Below are positions 28,301 to 36,599 of a stretch of 64,000 bases of DNA, in pieces (position 1 is the first letter of the stretch; every line of letters starts with the position of its first letter). This DNA comes from Patella vulgata (Eukaryota; Mollusca; Gastropoda; Patellidae), in assembly GCF_932274485.2 (NCBI RefSeq), contig NC_065886.2, positions 20,039,501-20,103,500 on the forward strand. The letters are read 5' to 3'. A program made the translations under genes and the position numbers. A model generated the notes under the pieces. The model was not told the origin of the DNA. It did no database searches and saw nothing but the letters and a program-made list of their open reading frames with translations.

Positions 28301-31300
28301 ATTTATTCGCAGATGTTCATTTTGAGCTTTATTTACAGAGAAATATGCTCTATTGCTGATAATTTCCTATTAACTTTCCAATAAACAGAGTCCTATTATA
28401 AGAAATAAATCAATGGTAGATATTTTTAAAAGAAAATTGATATAGATCAGTTTAAAATAGAATTTCAATAAGAAAAACTTGGCCATTGCAACAGCAAAAT
28501 CTTTGTTGTTATTGACATTCATAGAAAAATTGAATTTTCAGTCTCTGATGTATCAAAAGATGATCGATGCTCAGTCCAGAAACAGTTTAATTAACGAATT
28601 AATGATGTATCATATGAAGGTATATAAAACAGGGCATGATTACCTGGACTGTAGTGTCAATATTTCCCATTAGTGTCTCATTACCTGGTCTTATTTATTT
28701 TTAGCTGTATTGAGTTTTTAATCCATTAATTCTTTTTTAAGTGTATACCTTTTAAAAAAAAATTTAGTTTGTTTCATTTTAACAGTATTTACATTAATTT
28801 ATAATATAGAACATTTACTTTGGTTTTGATTCTGATATACATCAAAGTATTTTCGATTTACAAATGGCCGATTGACATATCCAAAATATTAACTCAGTGT
28901 TACTAAGTTTGGTTCTACTATGAAGTTATACTAGTTGAGTCAAAGGGTACTTCATTAGATCTGTTCAGAATCAGACACTAAAAAAACCTTAAAAGCTCCA
29001 GTTTTTTGTGTACAGAAATTGAAATGAAAGTAGATGTTGTAATCCTATATATATTTGTATCCTTATTTTTATTATTTCTAGTGGTTACAGTAGCTGTAGT
29101 ATTTTTATTTTCATCTTTTTATTGGATTTTGTTTTTCTGTGGTATGTGTGTTTTGACCCCGTCTTGTGTTTTCAGTGTTTAATGTATAGAAAGACACAAG
29201 AAGCACATCATCGTAATAGACTAGCTAATGAACTCATGATATTTCACATGAAGGTTAGTTTTCAATCTTTAGTTTGCACCCTTTATTTTAAAGGGTAGTT
29301 TACACTGAATTTGCATTCTATATCAAAAGCGCTGATCGTCATTTGGATTATTTTGATTACTTTGTAAACTACAATATTGTGAATTTCTAAAAGGAATATT
29401 GTGTATTATGAATTGAACATTTCTCAACATTCGGCATCTACTGCAGACAATTCTGTTTAGTATTTACAAAAATTTAGCAACATTTTCCATCCCCTGCAGA
29501 CATTAAAAACAATAAACAAAACTCTTGATGGGCATCTTTCATTTTTGTCCGATTTCATCCAACCTGAAAGATTACCTTCTGTTGATATTTATTTTATTTT
29601 CTTAATTAAATGTCAAATAATCAAGTACATTTTAACTTGGGTTATACCATTTAAAAAAAGGCAAAAAGTTGCATGATGCGGAAGATTGATATTAACATTA
29701 CAATGTTGAGAATGTTTATTGCTTTTTTAGAACTGCACAATAAAAAAAACCCTAATTAATTTTGTATCGTGGTTACATACGGTACCACAATCCTGAACAA
29801 TAAATAAAGCTAATAAAACCTCATATATTTTCTCCTAAAAATTGCTGGAAAAAAAGTCTTCAATTTCATGTACCCGTACTTTCATTTTTTTGACATACAT
29901 AATAGTGTAAACTTCTCTTTATTGAAACATTATTTATAGTTTTCTTGTTAACATTCTTGAATTAACATACAAGTATCAACAGTAAAACAACTTTTCTTCT
30001 CTGTGAGAAATTTAATCCAGAATAATATATATTGATTCATCCTAGTATATTATGTTATAAAGGTAAGAGTGTGCAAAATATTATAAGATTGATAGTTGAT
30101 CTAGTATAGAGGAAATCCATCCAGTGAATATTGATATTAAAACGTAAGTAATGTGAAAAGCCCATCTACAAAATGGTGGAATTACATCTATTTTAACATG
30201 GTAAATGCTTGCTTTTCAAATACTAAAAAAGAAATTCAGTAACCTTTATGTGTAATGTATTCAAAAGAATTTTAGATATTGTTGATTGATAAATGGTAGT
30301 AAATTTATTCATTTTTGAGTATGTACCTTTTCTTATTTTTTTATGTGCATGTATTTTATTACGGTATCCAGTTTTTACCACTTATTTTAATATTGTATCA
30401 ATGAATAGCAACCTACTGTAAGCCAAAGTGAATACGGTCTCAATTCTCATTACAATCAGAAATATTTTGACTTAAAAGGTATACGACAGATGTGAAACAT
30501 CAGTTATCTTGACTCTTAACTTTTTGATCAGCATGTGGAAGTTATAGTAAATCATGCTTTTATTATTAGTTAAAATTTACCACAAATTATTAATTGAAAT
30601 CTAAGATGTTGATGAGCCTACCCAGAAGATGCATGTACTAGCTAGGTTCAGTCTTGAATATTAAATTGTGCCGTTGAGTAATTACCAGTGGGAACACATT
30701 TTTAAGGAACCATTGCCACAATTGAGGATCTCCAGAAATTTCAGCATTGATTTCAGACTATCCTTGAAAATACAGTGTGCATGTCTCCTTACAATGAAAT
30801 TTGGGTTTCAAAGTAATATGTTTCAAAGGTTCTGGACAAAATAATTAATTGGCATATTAACTTTACAAGAGTTTCCGGCAGTTGCATTTGAAAGTAACTA
30901 TTGTCTATTTAATTGGGGCTATATTTTTACATATAATATAGACCTACCATAAGCATAAAAAATGCTGGAGTCAATAAAGTTACCTCAGTTAACCAGACAC
31001 AAGACCGTACAAGACAAACTGCAAATACCATATTTCAATGGAACATTGACAGCTCACAAGGTCAGCTTTTGTATCCATTCCAAATTGCATCATTCAACAC
31101 AACTGAAATATCTTGTATTTATAAACAATTATGATGTTTATTTAATGCAGGTAACAGATGAGGAAGTTACATATCTAGATGTAGATATTAAGTCAGTCTA
31201 CGATATTCATCCAGATTTTGATCAGTTCAGCTACGCACCTAGAACTTTAGCAGAAGAAGAAACACCAGGAGTATGTAATTTGTATAATATGTTGTGGATA

Positions 31301-34300
31301 TCTAGTATTTTTGTACTGGTCTTAAACGAAGCTACAATTTGATTGGTTGATAACTGTGTTTCTGATGAATATAGTTTGATAAAACTTGGCATATACCTCC
31401 ATTATAAATAGTCATGCACCTAATATTTTGAATTATAATGCCTGCTCATTTTCAATCTTTGAAATGCAATAGCGTGACTTCTAACAAACTGATATACTAG
31501 ATTTGGACTATAACATTTTGATAATTCAGTATAAAAATCTGTCACATATGTTCGAAAATGAATGCCTTGCATGCATTTTAAATTAGAAGCCATCTGCAGT
31601 CTGTTTGACTGATGTTGTAGTGATCCGATATCAACTTTGAATATATTATATTTTCAGTGTCTATAACCCACGTTTGAACATTAATAACATCTGCACACAT
31701 TTATTTAGCCTAGTGCATTCTGATTGGTCAATCATCTAAACTCTTAAAAGCTTGAGTTCAACTTATACAAAATCAATGTCACTGACTTCACATATAAAAT
31801 AACCCTACTGTGATCTGATTTGTTAATGTAAAATTCACTGTGCCAGTGATCTCTCCCTCCTATCAGTCATTAGTGAAAGTCAAATTGATTGACTAGATAT
31901 TGAGTAGGTCATCAAAGCGTAATCTGCCCGTTTCATTTATTTTTTTTAAGTTACTGTCTTTTTTTACAAACTAATTATTGTATAATTTTTTCAGGCATGT
32001 ATGAGTATGTTTGAAGATTTAGGGTTCATATCGAAATGGAGAATAAAGAAAGATTGTCTTATTAGGTGAATTACTAAATAGATCACATTACAATAGACTG
32101 TTCTCACTGTTGCCATTGCACATTATTTAAAAGATTTAGAAATAGTTTACTTCCGTTTTTTCTTAGATGGTAATAAAATGGGCGTCATAAATCTGGAGGA
32201 TATAGTCCCAGATTCTTCTACTTTAGTTTTATTAGTATGTATTTAAATCATCGTCACCTATAAAGAATTTTTAAAAGATACCCGGTATATTTCTGTTTTA
32301 AATTAATAATAATTTTTCTTCCAAAAAGCCCTAAAAAAACAACAAACAAGTGAAATTTGATTTAGACTGATTAAATAAAATAAACCAATGTTTTGAGAAT
32401 GCTTTATGTCCATATCGGTGTTAAGTTTGGACTGCATGATCCAGTTTAATTTAATAATACATGATATTATTTATTTTCAGATTTGTGTTAATGGTGAAAA
32501 GAGGGTATAGAAATCCACCATATCACAACTGGATGCATGCTTATTCTGTAGCTCATTTCTGTTATTTGTTAATTAAAAACCTGAAATTAGAGGAAATAGT
32601 AGGGTAAGACCAACTTTCTCCCACATTCTCAATCAATAATGATTTCGATAACCATCTTGTGAGGCTTTAATTGAGCACTTTGAAATTCTTCTATGTTTTG
32701 GGTACCATCTCATTACATTACTTTTTCTGTTTGTTCTCCAGTCAAAATAATGAAATAAAGATTTGCCTTATCCCAGCCTTGAAATGACCTAGTTTTTATA
32801 AGTGGACTTTAACTTCATTTTCTCTTTTATACCTGTCTGTTTTTATATTGTTTGGTATATATTTTTGTGTTATATATTTCAGTGATATTCAGGTGTTTGC
32901 GTTATTTGTTTCGTGTTTATGTCATGATATAGATCATCGAGGTACAACCAATTCCTTCCAGGTCGAATCAGTAAGTTCTGCTTTCATAATTCATGATATT
33001 TTAACACTGTGATTGGCCTTCTTGGGTAAATAAATTAAAATATAATGAGTATGGTATGTTTGCATAAAGATCTAGATCATACTGACAACAGCTTTCAGTG
33101 ATTGTCATGCCAGATAAAACCAAACATGCCTAATGTGTAAATGAATTGTTGGAGAGTAAATGAGTGGGTGAAGACTAAAGGGGGACAACTCTGTTTTGTT
33201 TTTAAAATTCTATAATTAACTGAAATTTGTTATGGCTCAGTTTAGTCTTTTCAATAATAACTGAAAGTATAGAAGGTATTTTGTAAAATTGTAATGGGCT
33301 AAGAGTGAGCCTAAGACAATGTATAGTTTTATGAATATGCCTTTAATTTTCAGCAATCAGTTCTAGCAGCTTTATACAGTTCAGAAGGCTCAGTAATGGA
33401 GGTGAGTATTGAAAGTTACAATCAGATTTTTAAGTATTCTGTTATCTATTATCTTGTTTATTTAGTTTAAAACTTGTATTCAATCTTGAAATTTTTCTAC
33501 TACCTTAAATTATTTAATTGGAATTAACTTATTCTGCACATTAATATGTACATGTATTAGTACAGTTCTTTATTGATATGATTTCAGCGTCATCATTTTG
33601 CTCAGAGTATGTGTATTTTAAATACAGAGGGTTGCAATATCTTCGAAAATCTTTCCAGTATGGTATGTTCATTATTCAGTTTTCTTCTCTTAAAGAGCTT
33701 GATGGATTTCAACAAGTTTGGTAGATGTGGGGTGGTGTTTATTCAGATTTGTTTAAATAAATTATCATCCTTACATAAATTTTGGAAAAATGAAAAGACT
33801 GGGTCGTAAAGGACTGAACAGGACACAGGTACCACAGAAAGACAAATTTAAACACATTTTTTACATTTTATTAAAATTAGTATGGTTTAACCTATATAGC
33901 ACTACATTATTATAATATTTCTTTGACCATCTATTTATTCAGATATCAGATTCTGTGGAAAATTCAAGTGAAATTAACTATTGAGATTACTGTTATATGA
34001 AACTTAATTGGGTAATTTGCATGTGACATTAACTAGAGAGAAACTGTGAAAGTAAGAAACCATGGTTTAAAAGAAAGATGACGGTCAACATACATAAAGA
34101 ACTTGTATTATTTGTTTACTATATCTTTCAGCATTATACCCAGGTGTTAGATTTAATGAGAGAAATTATTTTAGCTACAGATCTAGCTCATCACTTGAGA
34201 ATACTCAAATCCCTTAAAGAAATAGCTAACAGTAAGTAACACCTTTCATTGCTATAAATATTCATCAATTTATGAAAGAATTTAAAAAGTATTTTAGGTC

Positions 34301-35869
34301 CACTGTGAGATATAAATTTGAGTATTTTGTTCAGTTGAATTATTTATTTGTTTGAAAAACATACCAACCCAGCTAGCAAACAAAGGAACTTAATTTAATA
34401 TGTCAACATCTAAATTTCTAATGATTTACATTTAGATGGTTATAATACAGAGAGTAGTAGAGATGTAAAATTATTGTTATGTTTATCAATGACATCCTGT
34501 GATTTATCTGATCAAACCAAGAACTGGAAAAACACCAAACATATAGCTGTAAGTTGATTTTAATCATAATAGTTACTCATTAGAGAAATATTCTGTTTTA
34601 AAGATGACTTTGGGTTTTTATTAATTGAAACTAATTTCTGGCGACATCTTAAGAAAAGAAATACTATCTAGGTTTTAACAAGTTTATAACATTGTGAAAT
34701 TGGTAAATCTGCCACAATAGTACATCTAAGACGCATGTAGTGGTTGAAAAAGTAAAGCAGCATTTTTTCCTTGTTATGAATCGTAATAATAATAACAAGG
34801 TTTAACTATACAGAGCTTGGTTTTTTACATACTTTGTATCAAATCAGTTTCAACAATTGGCATTATTTGATCCTTTCATATTAGTAAAATTGTAATAATT
34901 AATATTACTATGTACGAGCTTATCATAATGTTTATAATTGCAGAGTTTAGTGTACCAAGAGTTCTTCTCGCAGGGGGATTTAGAGAAAGCGTTGGGTCAG
35001 AATCCATTAGAGATGATGGATCGTGATAGAGCTTGTATACCCGACTTGCAGATTAGTTTTCTAGATAATATAGCACTACCAGTATACGAGTAAGTTTTTA
35101 GTACACATGTATTTAAATATGATTGTGGCATAGAAAATCATAACTAATGAAAAGGTAAATTTTTTCAAAGAATTTAGTTTATCCCCTTGGTGCCTTCGGT
35201 TGAGTTTATTTGCAGTTAACAGAGCTTGTTATTTTGTAATAAATAAATCATATATTCTACTCCCACAAAAAAGCAAAATCAACGGTAGATAAATTCCATG
35301 CTTGGATTCAATTGGATGAAAGAGAGGCCCATCAAAACATTTTGCCAACACTTAAAGGTGACGCTGGCCTGTTTCAAAAAGTCTTAACAGATACAGGAAA
35401 ATCATGCTGTCTAAAGATCTTGACCTGAGGTTATTATTTCAACATACCTAGTCACACCAATTGTGGCAAATTGTAACATCACATTGAGTTGCATTCATTT
35501 GGATTATCCAGTTAAGTGAATAGAACAGACTTTTGTACACACCGGGAGGCATTAAAAGTTTAAGTCAATATTAATCATGCTGGCTGACATTATGGAATGT
35601 TTATTAATGATTACTATTTAAAGAAAATTTGTAATATTAATTAGGTTACATGTATTTTCAGGGTGTTGGCTAAAACATTCCCACGTTTACAAGAAGTCTT
35701 ACAAAATGTGTTAGAAAATAGAAGTAGATGGGAAAAGATTGGTCAGGTGTTAAAATTACGACGTGGTAATAGCTCCCAACAACTAACTGTAGAGCAAATA
35801 ATTGCTCTGGATTCAGATTCGGAGGAATTTGAAGCTTTGAAACAAGCTAATGCTGTGAATGGACGTTAA
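165..35869 (+). CDS. PDE2A: cGMP-stimulated 3',5'-cyclic phosphodiesterase 2A (5' end lies outside the window)
   Basis: Dual-specificity cAMP/cGMP hydrolase in which cGMP binding to GAF-B stimulates catalysis. Splicing these exons gives about 708 residues that align end to end with vertebrate PDE2A as I remember it: 165-217, 882-956, 5114-5155, 9183-9251, 15494-15624, 17441-17552, 19145-19184 (or 20309), 21223-21286, 22518-22593, 22945-23005, 23622-23703, 25563-25597, 27412-27527, 28542-28619 or 29176-29253, 31151-31270, 31995-32065, 32481-32603, 32883-32970, 33354-33401, 33588-33662, 34132-34231, 34436-34548, 34944-35089, 35662-35869. All joins keep frame. Domain order is GAF-A, linker helix 1, GAF-B, linker helix 2, PDEase catalytic domain. 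The first visible exon starts in mid-codon, so the N-terminus (roughly 200 residues in mammals) lies upstream of the window. TAA ends at 35869. Identity is very secure; individual short exon borders are predicted from consensus sites. Confidence 0.95.
612..841 (-). mobile_element. tRNA-headed SINE, minus strand, diverged
   Basis: Read on the minus strand it has a G-run, a box-A-like AGCCCAATGGTTAG, a box-B-like GGTGTTTCGATTCCCC, the conserved CAAGGAGTAGGGTCGCCTG core, and CACTGCTAAAGACCCCTATG. The 3' part is degraded. The C-run at 829-841 is its 5' end. It lies about 40 bp upstream of PDE2A exon 882-956, within the intron. Confidence 0.75.
1046..1096 (+). repeat. Fragment (right end) of hairpin-ended repeat family
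   Basis: GCTGTGGGCATATATTTCAT followed by TGCCTGGCAACCTGTG matches the right end of the fuller copies at 11973 and 20456. Only the end is seen here. Confidence 0.5.
2442..2896. mobile_element. Probable TIR element (non-autonomous)
   Basis: The left end GACACGATGAAAATGCACCA and the right end TGGTGCTTTTTCATTGTGTC are imperfect inverted repeats. A related interior (ctgtactgatcatag, then a pyrimidine-rich ending) recurs at about 25780-26035, and a smaller relative with the same ends sits at 43091-43287. No coding capacity or clear target duplication was seen. Confidence 0.5.
2929..3819. mobile_element. hAT-like MITE, 891 bp
   Basis: The ends AGGGGTGATGATTTTCCG and CGGAAAATCATCACCCCT are perfect 18-bp inverted repeats, flanked on both sides by the identical 8-bp AGTTATAT (2921-2928 and 3820-3827). 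An 8-bp target duplication is the hallmark of hAT transposons. The interior is full of 'ttccg' motifs and encodes no transposase, so it is non-autonomous. Confidence 0.88.
5156..5161 (+). promoter_or_regulatory. GC-type 5' splice site (PDE2A intron 3)
   Basis: The exon ends ...TTTCCG and the intron begins GCAAGT, the usual consensus of GC-AG introns. The next exon at 9183 continues in phase 0 with no residue missing relative to PDE2A. The nearest GT, at 5160, would shift the frame. Confidence 0.7.
6133..6905 (+). repeat. Hairpin-ended repeat, type B, with internal direct repeats
   Basis: It begins with a short palindrome (TATACGCCTACAT ... ATGTGGACGTATA, 6133-6162) and ends near CCTGGCAGACG. 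The interior holds several imperfect copies of a roughly 170-bp unit carrying 'gtcacaatttt', 'cccaaagatcttggttcctt' and 'ttatggcccttgatt'. No ORF of note. The family is unclassified. Confidence 0.7.
7077..7238 (+). mobile_element. 5'-truncated SINE with 13-bp target duplication
   Basis: It carries the 3' half of the tRNA-headed SINE (TCGTGGGTTTTCTCCGGGTC ... GTCGAGTGGACGTTAAACCC, CT-rich tail). It is flanked by TCTAACTAGTGTT at 7064-7076 and 7239-7251. The tRNA head is absent, as expected from incomplete reverse transcription. Confidence 0.88.
7336..7881. mobile_element. Mutator-like MITE carrying a nested insertion
   Basis: The ends CAATCTGATTAACATACA and the complementary TGTGTTTAAATCAGATTG match the element at 55332. 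Flanks TTCTTCCTA (7327-7335) and GTCTTCCTA (7882-7890) agree at 8 of 9 positions. A smaller palindromic element interrupts its left end at 7354-7505. Confidence 0.7.
7354..7505. mobile_element. Small palindromic MITE nested in the Mutator-like MITE
   Basis: About 152 bp with inverted ends AGGCCCTGTTTC / GAAACAGGCCC; the match continues inward (AAAATCTTAACTATAAAATC against GATTTTATCTTAGTTAAAATT). It splits the left end of the host MITE between ATACA and GATC, which proves it arrived later. Confidence 0.65.
8198..8812. mobile_element. Harbinger-like MITE, 615 bp
   Basis: Terminal inverted repeats of about 30 bp: GGCTGACCTTAAAAATATCT at the left and AGATATTTTTAAGGTCAGCC at the right, continuing through TTTGTTTC. 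Both sides are flanked by TAA (8195-8197, 8813-8815), the usual 3-bp TWA duplication of PIF/Harbinger elements. No transposase is present; the 72-codon minus-strand ORF inside shows no recognisable domain. Confidence 0.72.
10051..10861. mobile_element. Foldback element inserted at the centre of another palindrome
   Basis: The inner element 10103-10814 starts AGACAATATTGG and ends ATATTGTCCT, has arms of several hundred bases that are reverse complements of each other (for example TTCGAAGACCAAAAG against TTCGGTCTTCGAA), and is flanked by TTAA on both sides. Outside the TTAAs the symmetry continues: TAATGATAAATGGACTT on the left pairs with AAGTCCATTCATCATTA on the right. The older palindrome must have carried a central CTTAAG where the second element landed. 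Confidence 0.72.
11973..12780 (+). repeat. Hairpin-ended repeat, type A, with tandem internal units
   Basis: The left palindrome TATACGCCCACAT ... ATGTGGACGTATA spans 11973-12002, and the right end is GTGGGCGTATGTTTCGTTGC then CTGGCAACC. Between them are at least four imperfect direct repeats of roughly 130-140 bp, each with 'aagttatcat', 'atttatatgcat', 'gcctattgaatttcagcaat' and 'agagttatggcccttg'. Non-coding. Confidence 0.75.
13132..13200 (+). repeat. 34-bp direct duplication
   Basis: Two head-to-tail copies of a unit starting ATGATGGCCAGGTCACACTC and ending TATTGATT, nearly identical. It lies in the PDE2A intron 9252-15493. Confidence 0.8.
13800..14143 (+). repeat. Hairpin-ended repeat, short diverged copy
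   Basis: A degraded left hairpin (TATGCCCACACTTTACTGTG, then GTTGTATATTG), 'cctttgtccgtc' and 'agagttatggcccctt', and a right end CACCTGGCAAGCT match the family at 11973. Confidence 0.55.
14340..14628 (+). mobile_element. tRNA-headed SINE, diverged copy
   Basis: It contains GGTTTTGATTCCCAGGTTGT (box-B region), GACAAGGAGTAGGGTCGACT, CCTCCCACTGCTAAACACCC and TTAGTCCCGAAATGACCTAG, then GTGTCGAGTGGTCGTTGAAC. The box-A part is poorly preserved and no target duplication was found. Confidence 0.75.
15795..16445 (+). repeat. Interspersed repeat with ~170-bp internal units (family C)
   Basis: Imperfect repeated units carry 'gggacacaataact', 'ttcaaacttggtgtaggtgt', 'attaggtgaatgtcttgac' and 'taagcagagataagcaattt'. 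The right end (TCTATTTATTTTGGGATTGC then 'attggcttgtt') is shared with copies at 23965 and 55095. No ORF or terminal repeats were identified. Confidence 0.65.
19145..20320 (+). CDS. PDE2A: PDE2A exon 7 with alternative distal donor: 375-residue Ser-rich insert in linker helix 1
   Basis: The conserved exon is 19145-19184 ([13 protein letters not shown]), ending at a strong donor, TTAG|GTGAGT, in phase 1. The reading frame continues through this donor without a stop for 375 more codons and ends at TAA 20318-20320. A second donor, GAAA|GTAGGT at 20310, lies just before that stop, also in phase 1 and exactly 1125 nt (375 codons) further on, so the long exon 19145-20309 joins the next exon (21223) in frame. 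An open frame this long in AT-rich DNA is not expected by chance. The insert is Ser/Thr/Asp-rich, probably mostly disordered, and contains SDSESD and a PKA/PKG-type RRIS site (codons at 19751-19762). I recognise no domain in it. If the distal donor is not used either, the product stops after GAF-A. Confidence 0.8.
   Translation, partial: ALLHVARKLFTRLGEYLYIFGTAHNDYPYVKCGLYRMNIHSLRPPYVRLHIPEDNEMDSIQFAQTIAKQLKCQEKIADSLIADAKSGKKSKYKVLAKLKSTDNTRHTTQTSPYTKQKPDIHNESTKWFSQPTSSNYRGYPLSLPLESDSESDTRVSPTKSTDSDMESCISKMYSPKTEPSYVSVGEEFSSPMPSARASYQGTRRISLTPNSMCYFTDNDSAPRRYYDVWSELEIDLNVKSSKSEACIDSHHDLPDVISTHPPAQTSFSEPFIHNKQDTDSISIDSQEDFNLAFLDQQHSNHTLSSVASSEAMTTQSAQNLTIFVEDTDNKLSHKFSIKDISLKKVISISKLHINPNKTLRKLLASFPPKSHYMQKNQAPSVIVQEILESRF
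20456..20895 (+). repeat. Hairpin-ended repeat, type A, diverged copy
   Basis: The left part TATACTTCCACATTTTAATC, then 'tctatattgtcatcaccatgtcc', and the right part GGTGGGCATATATTTTGGTA followed by CCTGGCAACCTATG match the family. It lies immediately after the long PDE2A exon 7. Confidence 0.6.
21223..27527 (+). CDS. PDE2A: PDE2A exons 8-13: GAF-B cGMP-binding domain
   Basis: Exons 21223-21286 ([20 protein letters not shown]), 22518-22593 ([19 protein letters not shown] then ISAGEQQ), 22945-23005 ([20 protein letters not shown]), 23622-23703 ([18 protein letters not shown] onward), 25563-25597 ([11 protein letters not shown]) and 27412-27527 ([18 protein letters not shown] to YCCISISH). The GAF signature NKxnFx3DE is intact (NKK...F-TQF-DE), as are the GIAGHVA loop and DAY...DDSTGFRTR region that line the cGMP pocket in PDE2A. 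The domain should therefore still be an allosteric cGMP sensor (inference from residues). The intron after 22593 starts with GC instead of GT. The intron 23704-25562 carries a duplicated TIR transposon, and intron 25598-27411 a LINE fragment and a SINE. Confidence 0.92.
22101..22389 (+). mobile_element. Full-length tRNA-headed SINE with 12-bp target duplication
   Basis: The order is G-run, GGATGGCTGAATGGTTAGCG (box A), GGTTTCGAATCCCCGG (box B), core GACAAGGAGTAGGGTCGCCT, 3' segment ATGTTAGTCCCGAAATGACC to GTGGACGTTAAACCCC, and a (CT)n tail at 22356-22389. GCGGCTCTGAGG flanks it at 22089-22100 and 22390-22401. The exact duplication and intact pol III boxes suggest a fairly recent insertion. 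It lies in the PDE2A intron 21287-22517. Confidence 0.93.
22594..22599 (+). promoter_or_regulatory. GC-type 5' splice site (PDE2A intron 9)
   Basis: The exon ends ...CAGCAG and the intron begins GCAAGT. The next exon (22945, IEQEIILP) continues GAF-B in phase 0. It is the second GC-AG intron of this gene; the other exon ends carry GT donors. Confidence 0.75.
23965..24335 (+). repeat. Family C repeat, partial copy
   Basis: It shares with 15795 and 55095 the stretches 'aacacaataactgtttctaattgag', 'gcttaggttaggcagagcaataagtaatttgatt' and the right end GTGTCATCTATTCATTCTGA. Diverged and non-coding. Confidence 0.55.
24450..25403. mobile_element. TIR transposon with tandemly duplicated 5' part
   Basis: The left end GGCGTTTTTACGAGAAA appears at 24458 and again at 24873; the right end TTTCTCGTAAAAACGCC stops at 25398. 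TCTAA precedes each left end and follows the right end. Units 24450-24864 (415 bp) and 24865-25289 (425 bp) are near-identical direct repeats, so the 5' part plus its flanking TTATCTAA was duplicated after insertion. The superfamily is not assigned. ORFs of 66 and 95 codons are duplicated copies of one another with no recognised domain. Confidence 0.72.
26036..27312 (+). mobile_element. L2/CR1-like LINE fragment (reverse transcriptase and 3' end), broken
   Basis: Translations show the RT catalytic YADDTQ box, [58 protein letters not shown], and after the inserted [19 protein letters not shown], ending with a GCGCCATGAGC ... TGCGCGTTATAAATAT tail typical of L2-type 3' ends. The frame is broken between 26262 and 26407 (frame change and an in-frame TAA at 26343). 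An (AAT)n-associated short insert at about 26712-26760 and the SINE 26815-27090 interrupt it. Only the C-terminal part of ORF2 is present. Confidence 0.82.
26815..27090 (+). mobile_element. Full-length tRNA-headed SINE with 12-bp target duplication, inside the LINE
   Basis: GGATGGCTGAATGGTTAGTG (box A), GGTTTCGAATCCCCGG (box B), the GACGTTAAACCCCATTTC 3' end and a (CT)n tail. TATAAACTTAAA flanks it at 26803-26814 and 27091-27102, and the LINE sequence continues on both sides. The two boxes match the copy at 22101 closely. Confidence 0.93.
28542..28619 (+). CDS. PDE2A: PDE2A exon 14a: linker-helix-2 exon, version a
   Basis: A 26-codon, phase 0/0 exon with acceptor TTTTCAG and donor AAG|GTATAT. 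It encodes [20 protein letters not shown] and ends MMYHMK, matching the helix that joins GAF-B to the catalytic domain. Version a is slightly closer to the vertebrate sequence as I remember it (SLLYKKVNEAQYRS...MMMYHMK). A second version with the same length and phases follows 556 nt downstream. Only one of the two fits into the expected protein, so they are read as mutually exclusive, although inclusion of both would also keep the frame. Confidence 0.85.
29176..29253 (+). CDS. PDE2A: PDE2A exon 14b: linker-helix-2 exon, version b
   Basis: A 26-codon, phase 0/0 exon with acceptor TGTTTTCAG and donor AAG|GTTAGT. It encodes [20 protein letters not shown] and ends MIFHMK. It is identical to version a at 15 of 26 positions, and the differences cluster in the first half of the helix (positions 5, 7-9, 11, 12). 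Frame, splice sites and residues typical of this helix (L-x-Y, LANEL, HMK) are all kept, so it does not look like a decaying copy. Confidence 0.85.
31151..35869 (+). CDS. PDE2A: PDE2A exons 15-24: PDEase catalytic domain and C-terminus
   Basis: Ten exons cover the helical class I PDE catalytic domain: 31151-31270, 31995-32065, 32481-32603, 32883-32970, 33354-33401, 33588-33662, 34132-34231, 34436-34548, 34944-35089 and 35662-35869. The expected active-site residues are present: proton-donor His in PPYHNWMHA, metal ligands in [10 protein letters not shown], the [14 protein letters not shown] helix, ATDLAHHL, the Asp of [13 protein letters not shown], and the purine-binding glutamine in [15 protein letters not shown]. 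The enzyme therefore looks catalytically competent. The C-terminal tail after [13 protein letters not shown] is short, acidic ([11 protein letters not shown]) and ends in AVNGR. Confidence 0.95.
32745..32825 (+). mobile_element. SINE 3'-tail remnant
   Basis: 'aaataaagatttgcctta', 'ttgaaatgacctagttttta' and 'taagtggactttaacttcat' match the 3' segment of the SINEs at 22101 and 26815. Old and short. A similar remnant lies at about 25465-25535. Confidence 0.5.
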
Positions 35870-36145
35870 ATTTCTTTCTTAGATATTTGTGTTTAAAAAA
35901 AACAAGGTCTGTGTCTAGTTTAGATTAAAATGCTGATATAATTCCTTTCTAATTTCAGCCGTGCCTTTGCTATGCAGGAAATCTTGCAAAACTCTTTTTG
36001 TGTTTAGGCAGACTTTTTTCACATTTTGTTGATTTAATTTTACCACAGGTTTTTTTAAATGAATTTATTGCAATATTTTGCAGCTATTGATAAAGATTGT
36101 AATATTTGATAATATAACAATATGAATGCTTGCGCCTTAAATAAA
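35870..36145 (+). other. PDE2A 3' UTR with candidate poly(A) signal
   Basis: AT-rich sequence after the TAA at 35867-35869. The first AATAAA is at 36140-36145. A further AATAAA at about 36270 could be an alternative. The true cleavage site cannot be read from DNA alone. Confidence 0.55.
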
Positions 36146-36599
36146 AATTAATGTAAGCAATGATGATATGAAAGAATATTAATTTAAGCCTATAGTCAAT
36201 GTAAACCTATGTATATATATATGACAGCACACTTCACACCATATACATGTGCTCTAAACCCCATTCACCAAATAAAACATTCATGTTGTATTATACTTCT
36301 CTACAAGCCACTAATTATCTCGAAGATGCATTTTGTAAGTGCTAAATCTGTTTATTGGAGGTATTTCTTTTGGCCTCAAATGCTATATAAACCATTATTT
36401 GGACATTTATTCACATGACAAGCCCATGATCAACACTCTAGACCATCGGTTCCTTGTCAGCCACATATACCACTGAAGATCAAGGGCTATGGAAAATGGA
36501 TCTGACCCGTCAGTCATTTTTCACACCGGAAAAATAGCAGTCTAGACTATTAGATTGTCATGATTTTTAATGGATTGAAAAACGATCATCATTTAGTGA

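Noticed and set aside
30962-31342. 126-codon ORF around a PDE2A exon
   Set aside because: Only 31151-31270 is conserved PDE2A sequence with splice sites; the extensions on both sides are intron.
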